64,000 nt of DNA. Origin: Xanthostigma xanthostigma. Lineage: Eukaryota; Arthropoda; Insecta; Raphidioptera; Raphidiidae. The notes beneath the pieces were generated by a model, which saw only the letters and a list, made by a program, of their open reading frames with translations, was not told the origin of the DNA and searched no databases. Position 1 is the first letter of the stretch. Each line of letters begins with the position of its first letter. Positions 35,715 to 47,700 of the stretch are shown in pieces. The translations under genes were made by a program, and so were the position numbers. The DNA lies in contig OY754466.1 of assembly GCA_963575645.1 (NCBI GenBank), forward strand, positions 43,308,001-43,372,000, given 5' to 3'.

Positions 35715-38700
35715 ATGTCTATCGAATATTTACAAGTTGCCGAAGAAGAAGGCGAAGAACCCATCGAACTTCCGAGTGAAGATGACGGTACTTTATTATT
35801 GAGTACTCTTGCGGCACAGTTTCCAGGAGCAAGCGGTTTGAAATACCGGAACCCGGACTCCAGAGCTATGCGAGGAGTTAGATTAAGCGAAGGTAGACTT
35901 CATCCACCTCCAGACGATGGCTGGGGCTCACAGGTAACTATCACAAACGAGTCGCTGATTTTGTTTAATGATCCACGGGATTTTCATTGTCTTTTGGTTT
36001 CAGATATTTTACTGTGTGTTTCCTAAAGAAAATAAAAGGAAATCCGACGATGCTCTTGAAAATTCGACAGCAAAGACTAAACGAATGGAAACTAAACTGC
36101 GATGTACAGATTTAATTGTACTTGGACTTCCGTGGAAAACGACAGAACAGAATTTAAGAGAATATTTTGAAACGTTTGGAGAAGTCCTAATGGCTCAGGT
36201 AATTATTTTTTTTAATCGACAAATAACAGTCAATTTACATTCCAAGTATTTGAGAGGTTAACTGCTGTTTTGTTCAAATGAGACCACGGCTTGAGTTCTT
36301 CCGGTTTTAAACAGTGCGTGAATTCGTTACATTTTTGTCGATTGTTATTTATCATGAAATTTCAACTTATCGTAATTCGTTTCGTTACAGGTAAAGAAAG
36401 ATGCAAAAACGGGCCAGTCGAAAGGTTTCGGCTTTATACGTTTCGCAAGCTATGAATCCCAGATGCGAGTGCTGGCTCAACGTCACATGATCGACGGTAG
36501 ATGGTGCGATGTCAAAGTGCCCAACTCAAAGGTCAGTTTTTATTTTAACGAAACAATGCAATTACTTGGCATTTTCGATACATTTATCAATTAATATTTT
36601 GAGATCATAAACTGTTAAATACAAATGACATGATGTAGACAGAATATTGAAAATTTTTGTTTCGGTTTATGAAATTTGTGGATTGTAGACGCTCGACAAT
36701 TGAGGTTACAAATTGCGAAAACTTACAAACGTTGAGGGTTGAGATGTGAGATTAAGGAGGTTGAGCCGTTTTACGTAGATAATGAAAAAAATCTGAAATG
36801 TTTTTTTAATAGATTTTTTTTATGACAAAATTTTCTGTAAAAAACCCAAAATCATTAGGAGATTTATAAAGTTAAAATTAAAAAAAAATTTTACATGTAG
36901 TCTTATGGAAAATATGTCAACCTAGCATGCAAACGGTACATTTTAATTTTTTCCAAATAACCAAATAATGTCAGCAGTTCCGAAAACTAACTATGTAAAG
37001 CATCGATGTCTTACGCATATTTTAATATTTTTTCTGATTTAATTAGGAGACTTTTAATCAATAAAAAAAAATGATTAAACCTTAGCACTTTTCGATTATG
37101 GACTTTTATTCTTGACAGTTTTAACAATTTTAACTGAATTTTCAACGTTTTAATGATTTAATTTTAATTTCTATTACTCCTAATTTCTTTTTTTAATTAT
37201 TTACTGCAAAAAATATGTAAGATACAGATGTTACATAAATTTATTTTTTCTAACCTAACTTTGTACAACAAATTCAAAAGTTAATCCATTAAGTAAAATA
37301 CTGAAATAATTAATTAATATTAAAAAAAATATTTATTTATGCCTTTATGACAATAATTTATTGGTATCATTGACTTATAATCTTTTGTAAAAATTTGTTA
37401 TGGAAAAGTTCCCATTTAGAATTCGACTTACTTTTGATTGGGACTGTAACGCATCAACCTCCTTAAGAAAATCGAAAAATAGTTGTAATCCTCTATTCGC
37501 AAATGGTTGTCGAACGTCTATAATTTACAAACATTCATTCGGTTCAGAAGTAACTTTTGCAGCTATGCTATTTTGCGCGTTGCTCGATACATCTTAAAAT
37601 TTTTTATCGTATTGCGCTAGTCTAAACTGTTAATGACCTTGAAATATATAATTGGGCTTACCACTCACGTGACTCACTAAACGTAGCGACCTACAACTGC
37701 GTTGGACCTCATTATTTATATTTTATACGAATAACAACAGTTAGTTCTTAAATTGTGGTGGCGCCTTTAGTTTATATACGATCAGAGTTCCTCAGATAAG
37801 GAATGGGACACCGGCTGCTATCTTTGGATATTTTAAATTTCGTTTAATTTAGAGTCATAGTCCACGACAGATTAAAAAAAAAAGTGGAAACTGGTTGACC
37901 TACGGGGGGCAACCCTAAGACTTCCCGTTGTGTATTAAATACGTTACAATAAATTGATACTATTATATTTATAACTAACGGAGATTATAACAAAAATTGG
38001 TAAGAATTTCTGAGTGAACAGGAAAAAAAAATTGTTGATAATTTTTTATTAAAAACAACTTTAAAGTTATGTATATTACAGGCTTTTATATTTAAGCTAA
38101 TTTAAATTTTAATCAACTTTTCGGATCACTGTATAAAAAAGTAGATTAGGAGTTTGCCACAAAAACGTGAAAAAATTTTATTATTCTGCAAAATCATATC
38201 AGGTCTAAATCTCAATGGAACCTTTCGAATGCCTCGAACCCGATCTCAATCAGTTGATTCGCTCTTTAGATACTTTACGAACATTTGTTTACACACTCAC
38301 ATACGCACGTCCATCCAAAAATAGTTAAAATAGCTTTCTAGAATTCCAAAACGTCCAGATCTGATAAAAATTCGATTTTCGAAAATCTTATAAAAATCAT
38401 CATCTGGTGACCCAACATTTATTTGAGGAACTCCGATTTACCAAAAATTGTCTTAATGGATTGTTTATCGATATAATTATGTATTGTGTGTAATATTACT
38501 CAGTTGGCATTATCGATGAATCGTTATGCCTTTTGGTGGTGGGACATAAAACAGTGAGTTTGATTATATATAAAATTGTGCATGCGGTGAAGTGACTGTT
38601 AAACTATGAACTTCATGCCTACATCGATTGAATCGATACGTATACGTGCTGCGCGATTGCAAGACTTGTGTTTGTTTCAAAACAAAACAGTTGAATGAAA

Positions 38701-41700
38701 GTGAACAAGAGAGTGATGACATTATGTGAAGACTGTCTCTCGCGGAACGATTCCGAGCTGAAAGAACGATTGTTTGATTCTGTTCATCGATTGTGCCGTT
38801 TTTCCTTTTCCGTTTTCAATTGATATATCGTACACTTCATTCTTTATCTCCAACACCGCGTTCGAAATGAAATAATCATGTTACTCTTTTCCCTTCTTTT
38901 CTTTCTGGCGTCGATCGCGATACGAAATTTGCTGTGCCTCAGTTAGTTTTTTTTTTTGTTCCTCCCTGTACGTTTCGATAAATTACATTACGTATTTTGT
39001 TTTTGTCCGCGCGATCATTAAAATGTCGTTTTACAAATCGACGATGCCGGTTCGCTCGAACGTTTTTATAAATGTGCTTTGAATGTGGAATGAGAAGCCG
39101 GATGCGGAAGTATGATGTTGTCTCACGAGTTTGGGAATGAAGAGTGAACGAATGTGAGATTCGGTGGACGAGGATGATGCGATGATGATGATGATGGAAT
39201 GTTTGAGGCTGCTAAAACCGTATGTGATGATGAAAGAAACGTCACCGATCCAACTGATCCAAACTCTCACGTTTCAGGGAAAAGGAATTTTGGGATCGGC
39301 GAAGACTGTTTTTTGCATCGATCCGAAGAGGAACTTACGCCGGATAGCTGGACTCGTCGCAGTCAAACGTTGACTGGCGCTTTCTCAAAATTTGTGAAGT
39401 TACAGTTTGAAAACGTTCTAATTTTTAAAGGTTTGGTTTAGTTGTAGATTTATTTTTATGTTATGACTGACGTTCTGACAGTCGATTGTTTCACAGCGGG
39501 ACTGTGACCGTCCGAGATGAGGACGTGGCCGCGTTGATTTTAAGAGCGCTTTTTCGTGTGTTACAGGAGGGCATGATTCAGCAGGTACCGTGCAAGGTGT
39601 TTGTGGGCCGATGCACTGAAGACATGACGGCTGACGATTTGCGCGACTATTTTAGTAAATTCGGTGAGGTTACGGACGTATTTATACCAAAACCGTTCAG
39701 GGCTTTCAGCTTTGTGACGTTTCTTGAACCCGATGTTGCGCAAAGCCTATGCGGTGAGTTATTATTTTTTTTTTTAATTTTGTTTGCGCTCAAGGCCATT
39801 GAAAAATCTAAATAGCCAATACAAAATGGATAAAACAAAGGAGGTTAAATATATAAGTGGAGCTAGCATCATGTATATTAATACGCTAAGGTTTAAGATG
39901 TTTGCCTCCCTTTTTAGAAAAAACCACACAATTTCTCCACATAAATTATATATCATTTTACAGATAATTGCTTGCTCTACTAACATCGACAACTAAAAAA
40001 TGTATTATTGCTATTGTTTTTGTAAATTAATTAAACCCTGAACAACGTCTGCCATCTGACGGCGTAACGTTAACACTTCGATCTGTCATCTGACCTTCAT
40101 ATTGTAAATACTGCCATCTGACGGGCAACGCTGAACAACGCTTTTGCTACTTGCGCCTCTATATGACAATTTTAGTAAAATATTTCTTTTACAACAAAAA
40201 GAATAACGTTATAAGCAGTGTGCAAAATTAGAAACGAATTGAATACCTGCAATCATATTTAAAAAATAATTTTGTAAAGTGATAATTATTATACTTATTT
40301 AGTGCGAATAATTCGCACAGGTCACGCTAGTTTGGTTAGTACAGTGTAGTACATGATAACAACATCCAAAATGGGAGAGAAGCGTTCGTCTTTTACTAAA
40401 TACCAATAATATATCTATTTACTACAGCAGCGCCTCTGAGATTCAGAACCTAAAACTAGTCCAAGAATGATAATATTGATAATAAAAAAAGAAGTGTGAA
40501 ACTGACAAACCGATAATAGTGTGGTGGCCGGCGGAATGGTATCACGTGGCGTGTTTCATTTGTTTATGTACCTATGTTTTGTTCTTCAGGCGAGGATCAT
40601 ATAGTAAAAGGCGTGTCCGTCCATGTTTCGAACGCGGCTCCGAAAGCCGAATCGCGCGGTGGCGGTCACGGCAGTCATCAAGGTATGGGAGGTGGACCCG
40701 GGGGTTTCGGGGGCCATCAGGGCGATCTGCGGCAGCGCGGTGGTCCCGGCGGTGGAATGATGAATCAAAGAGGCGGCGGCGATCAGGTAAAATTTAAATA
40801 AATATACAATAATGTCACAAAGTTCCAGACATGACTTTCCGGGCCGTTGTCTCAATTATTTTTTAAGATAACCGCATCGAAGCCTACATATTCGTAAATG
40901 AAATTAAATTCCCTGCAAGGTGGTGATATTTCTGTGTAGACCATATTAAGGAGGTTGAGCCGTTTTACGAAGATAATGAAAAAAATCTGAAATAAAGTTT
41001 TTTTAATGGATTTTTTTATGACAAAATTTTCTGTAAAAAATCCAAAATCATTAGGAGATTTATAAAGCTAAAAATTAATAAAAACTTTTACATGTAGTCT
41101 TATGGAAAATATGTCTACCTAGCATGCAAACTGTTCATTTAAATTTTTTGCAAATAACCAAATAATGTCAGCAGTTCCGAAAACTAGCTATGTAAAGCAT
41201 CGATGTCTTACGCATATTTTAATATTTTTTCTAATTTAATTAGGAGACTTTTAATCAATAAAAAAAAATGATTAAACCTTAGCAATTTTCGATTATGGAC
41301 TTTTATTCTTGACAATTTTAACAATTTTAACTGAATTTTCAACTTTTTAATGATTTAGTTTTAATTTTTATTACTTCTAATTTATTTTTTTTTAATTATT
41401 TACTGCAAAAAATATGTAAAATACAGATATTTACATAAATGTATTTTTTTAACCTAAGTTTGTACAAAAAATTCAAAAGTTGGAAATAATTAATTAATAT
41501 TAAAAAAAAAAAATTATTTATGCCTTTATGACAATAATTTATTGGTATCATCGACTTATAACCTTTTGTACAAATTTATTATGGAAAAGTTCCCATTTAG
41601 AATTCGACTTACTTTTGATTGGGACTGTAACGGATCAACCTCCTTAATATATTTTTTTAATAACACTGTAGATATGCCAACAAGCTTTTTTATTTTATTT

Positions 41701-44700
41701 TTATCCAATCAATTAAATATTAGTTTTGTACTGTAGACTTTTTGAGATTAACGCACACTTTACGTACAAGACATAGACTACTCGATATGAATATCAAGTA
41801 CATGCGTTGTTGTATCGCATCTGACGATAATGGAATATTTTTGCGTTGACAGATGTACGGAGGGAACAGCGGAAGTCGCTACAACAACGGCAGCTGGAAT
41901 GCGGGTCCGCCTCGGGGGAACATTGACATGCCGAATTTGCAGGCATTAGGTAGGTGTGTTTCAATTTTTGCAACTACTCGATTCTGCTAATTGTTCGTCA
42001 CTTCTTTCTTCGTAATATTTCCATGTTTAATAAGAATCGTGCTATTTTCAACAAGAGCGCGAGTTTTGTTAGCAGTGACGTAAGAAACATTCTTTTTAAA
42101 AATGTAACTAGTTTGAGACAAGCATTTGAAAAGTATTTTCCCAATTAAAAAATAAGGAACACTAACTCGTGTCGAATACAGTGATCGGTCAAACGTATTT
42201 GAATGAAGGCAACCATTTTTTTTTTTTATTATTCATCAGATGGCAGTAGTGGCAAGTAAAGTTTTTTCTAAACGCAGAGATTGGCTGTTTATGTTCAGTC
42301 ATTCTCCATTTATCCGTTATTAAGGAAAAAACAAATAAATATAAAACTGCGATTTGACTGACAGATATCTCCCATGCAAGTGGCGCCATCAGGTCGTAAA
42401 AAATATAAAAAAGTACTAAATGTTAATGACAAGTTTATGAAGACTATACAGGCTGTTCTACAAGCTCTGTGACAAACTTTGACAGATGGTAGGTCACTTG
42501 ATTTTAAACATATTTTTGACGTGATAACGTCTTATAAATTGATGAATCACCAATCTTATAAATTGATAAAACACCGGCTGCATGCACGAAAAAGTGTAAC
42601 GTTCCGCCTGACCCTGTGCGTGCTTTTTTCGAAAACGGCCCTAACGATTTGGATGAAATTTACTGAAAAGGGATTTTGGGGGGCAAAAAATCGTTTTAGC
42701 TAGGTCTCTTCTCTCGAAAAAATCGTTTTCATACAAATTTTATCATTATAAAAATCAATTTTTTGACGTATGAAAATACTTAAATATTGTAAGTAGGTTT
42801 TGGAATTTTATATAAACAGTGAAACAATTGTTTTCAAAATATTATGACAATTAATCTTTGAGACTTAAAATAAATACGAAAGAAAGAAAGTTAAAAAAAA
42901 CAATTATTATTATATGTGGTGAGTATTTTAATACATAAAATTAACCTAAATTTGAAGCGAAAGATGCAATATCATAGATTCGAATTATTATAATTATTAT
43001 ATGTAGAGTTTAGGTTATGTATTACGGAATACGTTATCACGTAAAACTATCGTCCGTAAACCGACTTTACAGACAACCAATTTTTTTTTTTTTTTTAATA
43101 AACATGTGTCCGATTCGTTTTTGTTTAGAAGTTACAAGCGTTTAACCTTTATTAACAATTGACAATAAAAATTTAATTCAAATGATAATCACAAAACTTA
43201 AGACTATAAAAATGGTTCGAAATGTCCACCCTCAGCTTTTATTTTTTATTTTGAACTTTCACACGAAATATCTAATAAATAATTAAAATGACACTAACAA
43301 TAATTATTGTCATAAAAACCGATATTTCTATTTATCAGCCTACGTTTTTGATTCTTTAAATGCTTGTAACTTATAAACAAAAACGAATCGGACTCATGTT
43401 TATTAAAAAAAATATGTTTAAAATCAAGTGACCTGCCATCTGTCAAAGTTTGTCATAGAGCTTGTAGAACACCCTGTACATGGGGCATGTACCCAAATGA
43501 GAAAAATTGACAGAATCTGCCCACTAAATCTAATATTTTATTTCATTTAATAATCGGTTAATTATAAAAAATTCGGTTAGTTTCGTTAGTTTCATAGTAA
43601 TTCCTGAACCCGAATGAATCCCGACATCAGAACTAGTTCATACTCGGATTGAAGTTCTAGTTTTAAGGATTTATAGCCGCATTTACGCCATTATTTTTAG
43701 TTATTCATAACGGGTTGTTATTGCAACCAGGTTACAGAGAGACTTTTTGTGGTAGGGATTACGGCGAGTGCTACGGGCGGTCCAGCTACGAATACGCAGA
43801 GTCAGGGCCAAGGGGGTCCGGGCGGTGGCCCAGGACAGCAATGTAATCCGCTCAGTATGGGACTCAACCTGGGAGCGTTGCCGATGAGTCCTGCGTTAGT
43901 TGCAGCCGCGCTAAACCAAGCAGGTAATGTGTATTTTTTTTTCTTAGATTTGAATAATCTTGTCATGACTCGCCACGAAGTTTTGATAAATCGGCCCTCT
44001 TTTTTTTAAAAGCAGTTTTAGTTCAAAAACATTTGTTGGTAATACAGAACTCTTCAGATTGTTAGGTCTGCGTGTTTGTTGGTCAAATTCTTCAACTGTT
44101 TGAACTTGGCTCTAACAGTTCCAGATCGTGAAACGGTATTCTCAGAAAATCGTTCCACGTAAACTGCGGCATATGTTGCATTTTATGTGAAACGATTTTC
44201 TGTTATGTATTAATGATATCCATCGCTACCATCTCAACGAAACTCATGTCTATGTTGCATTTTAAGTGAAATTCACTGTATGTAGTCAGGAAAATTTTTT
44301 AAAAATTATCTAGAAACTGGAGATGTCAGAGAAATTTGTTCTGGAGAATAAGTAAGCATCCTGTGGAAGAGATAATTCAATTCATCGACTTATACAATAC
44401 GCGCCACGAATCTAAAAGGCTTGGAAGTTAGTCTGTTGAAAAAACTACAAACTCGCAGCTCAACAAAACTAAAATAATAATAACAACTTGACAATAGCGT
44501 ACTCGACTGTACTTTAAAGCAGGAAAGCGACAAGTTACAAAGGCAACGAGCGATCACGGTCAATTACCGACGAGCGCACGTTCCGTGCAGGTAGCTGAGA
44601 GATGGTGGGAGTATCAACGGCTCTAAAATGTGCCTTTGCGACGCTGTTTGTGACTAACTTCCGAACCTTTTAGATCCGTAGCGCGTATTGTACTCGTAAA

Positions 44701-47700
44701 CATTTTTAAGTATATATCGTTGCAGTTATTTTTTGGATTCATTTTTGGATAAAGTATGATTGTGACCTGTTTCTATGTATTATTTGGAGAGAGATAGAGA
44801 TTGGCCATACACATACTTTTATTCTATACCGAGCATAGGAATAAAATCGCAATCAAACCATTAGAGTGCAAAGATATATTTCTGTCCTTTTTTAAGTCGT
44901 AAGGTTGGCTCTGATTAGATTAACGTCATAGAAAAAGACAAAGTTTTTGAAATAGAGATACTATTGACTGCTCTGTTTTGACATGTCTAATGATGACATA
45001 AAGATATGTGTCATGGCTCACTATTATGAGAGAAATTAGGGAATTACATCGAAGAAAGAGACGCAGATATATTTTTGATACGCTTTGTTGCCTTCACTCA
45101 CCGCACATTGAGTAGATAGACAATGATTCATATAGTTAATTATTAGATATATGGCCATACATGACAGAGGAGGATAGAGTATGGTTGTGTTTTACTATTC
45201 TGAGAGAGATAGTGATTGGCCACACATTCATTCTTTTTACACCACTGTGACATGTCCGGGATGTTTTAATTACGACTATCGATTGATAATTTGACTCTAA
45301 TAATCCAATTTGAATGGGCCGAAGAGTTTTAGAACAGTGCCAGGACTCGACCAACAAACACACATTTAGGCGACGATATTAATGCTGACTACTGTCCACA
45401 GGGTGGGGACTCATAGGTAACTTGCAGCCTCCGTCTGGCCACGGACAAACACAGGACAACTTCAATCAGGGCTTCGCTTCTCAATCGGGAGGAAACCAGC
45501 CGCCGCAAGGCAACGCCGGAAGTCAACAACAAGGTCAGAGATATAACAATTACGCGTAACGTTGTACGCGCACATGTCGTGTCCCGTTGTTTTTTTCGTT
45601 CTTGCATTGTTTTGTTGTTTGTGAACTGAAAAAGCTGAACGGAATCCACATCGAACAAATTTGAGATAGTTTTTAACGTTTTTAGTGTAAATGAAATGCG
45701 TCCTTAGATGTTGGATATATTGTAAAGAAAAAACTTACGTAATTTGTACAAGCATTAGTCTGAATCTCTCTCGAATGAACTTACTTGTAGAGCGTCTATA
45801 ATCTACAATTTCACTGTGTGGTTGCATCAAATGCTTTGTGCGTGGTGTGCAGTTTCTACGACCTTGAATTTTAATTGCGAAGGTTAAATTTCACAACACA
45901 AGTAAAATATAACTTGTGTTTTAGTCGGTTCTTTTTTTAGTTTGAAAACTAAAAATAGTTTTTGTTGAAAAATTGTATAATTTTTTTACCGTCTTAGTGA
46001 AAACAAACAAGAAATGTTTTGTTTAACAAAAATCTTTAATTCATATATTTTTATTAGAAGATAGACAATGGATCATGCGCAATAAAATATATTTTCATGT
46101 TACATAGGTATGTAAAAAGATAGCTTATACACGGCGTCATTGTGTGCAGTTTGAGATTTTTCATTGTAGCACTTTTCTATAAGTTCGTTCCAAGCAGCCG
46201 CGAACGGTTATAAAACCGTACACGGTCTTGTTACTGCGCAAGACTGTCTTGCGCAGTATCGATTTTTGAGCCACTGCGTAAATTAGTCTTGCGCAGTGAC
46301 AAGACTGTGTACGGTTTTATTACCGTTCACGGCTGCTTGGAACGAACCTTATGAAACTCTTTTATCGACCGGATGTTTCGAATTTAAATTATATATTGTA
46401 CATATTGATATTATAGAGCGTAACAGAAATGCAACAATTGTCTTAAATAGACAAATCTTTGATTAACGTCTGATTAGAACTCTTCAATAAATATATTTAT
46501 TTATTGTCTTAAATAGAGTAAACAGTGTGAGTGATTTAATTGATTTTGATGTCTAACTGAATTTATTGTCGCTCAAATAACAATTTTGTATAAATCGGTG
46601 ACTAATTACTTCCATGAATCGACAAATAGTAAGTGACGCTGTTTATTTTAAACAAAATGTCGTTTAAAAAAAAATTGAGTTCGATGATCGTTCTGTTCAG
46701 CATTATTTTTAAAATTCAACCGAAAAGTAGTAACTGCACATACAAAAGATATTGTTTGGCTGTTGTTTGTATTTATTAATACGTATCAAATATTTGCTTA
46801 GTTCTAATCAGTTTATCATCAGGACAGGGCAAAAAGTACACAATGTGTTGTATATAAATAAATGATTGTATATTCTACGACCTTGGTTGTTGACAAAAAC
46901 ATGTTTTCTTTTGTTTATTATTATTTTTTTTACTGATGTGTTGAAACGTTTTTGTAACTGAGAAATGATTTAGTTTTCGAAATAAAACTTGTATCAATCC
47001 ACAATACGTGTGTTTTTTTTTTTTTGCATGTTTATTTTTTTTGTAGTTGTAACAGGATTGTTGTTTTATTGTTTTTTTTTTTTTTTTTTTGTAAATTTAA
47101 GTAATTAATTCTAGACCTAAGACCGTTGAATCATTGTTTGGCAGGACGATACATCGTCGCCGATACTGATGCAGTGATATCAGAGCACTTGCCATTCGAT
47201 GTAACGACAAACTCCTTAAAACGTCGAAATTACTTAACTGTAGTTGGTTTACCATGTTGTTCATACAATGATACACTCTAAATAACGGCCACAATACGTC
47301 ATCATTAAGCAATAAACAGTACTCGTTTGTTATTTTGTTGCTTTGTTGTCGGCATCACGCGTACCGAAGATTCTAAGAAATTCGTTCTTTTGTTTGTTGG
47401 GATTATCTTTCATATGTTTAGCCCAGCTGCTTATCGATAAGTTGTCATATTCTTAGTTGCGCACAAACTTGCAAACTGTAGACATGGCGAGTAAAAGGAA
47501 ATCTTTGTGTATTGACGAAAAGGTTTTATTAATACGCGCAATAGAGGCGGGAGAAAAGATAAGCGATGTTGGAAGACGCTTTGGATTCAGTCGCTCGACC
47601 GTATTGGTCAGTTGTAAATTTTATACAGTATGTAAACACACGTAAGGTGCACATAGGGAAATTAGCATTGGGAAAAAATACTTGTGACTGGTATGACGTA

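Noticed and set aside
37400-37597. Frame starting [17 protein letters not shown], repeated at 41542
   Set aside because: It is part of the TTAA MITE right end and continues into unrelated flanking DNA in each copy, so it is not a gene.
39031-39480. Less AT-rich stretch in TDP-43 intron 3 with frames on both strands
   Set aside because: None of the frames fits the phase or sequence of TDP-43 between exons 3 and 4. It may be regulatory, but I see no specific signal.
47097-47312. 71-codon minus-strand frame ([12 protein letters not shown]-like)
   Set aside because: No family recognised and no splice context. The opposite strand is also open for 46 codons, so it looks fortuitous.
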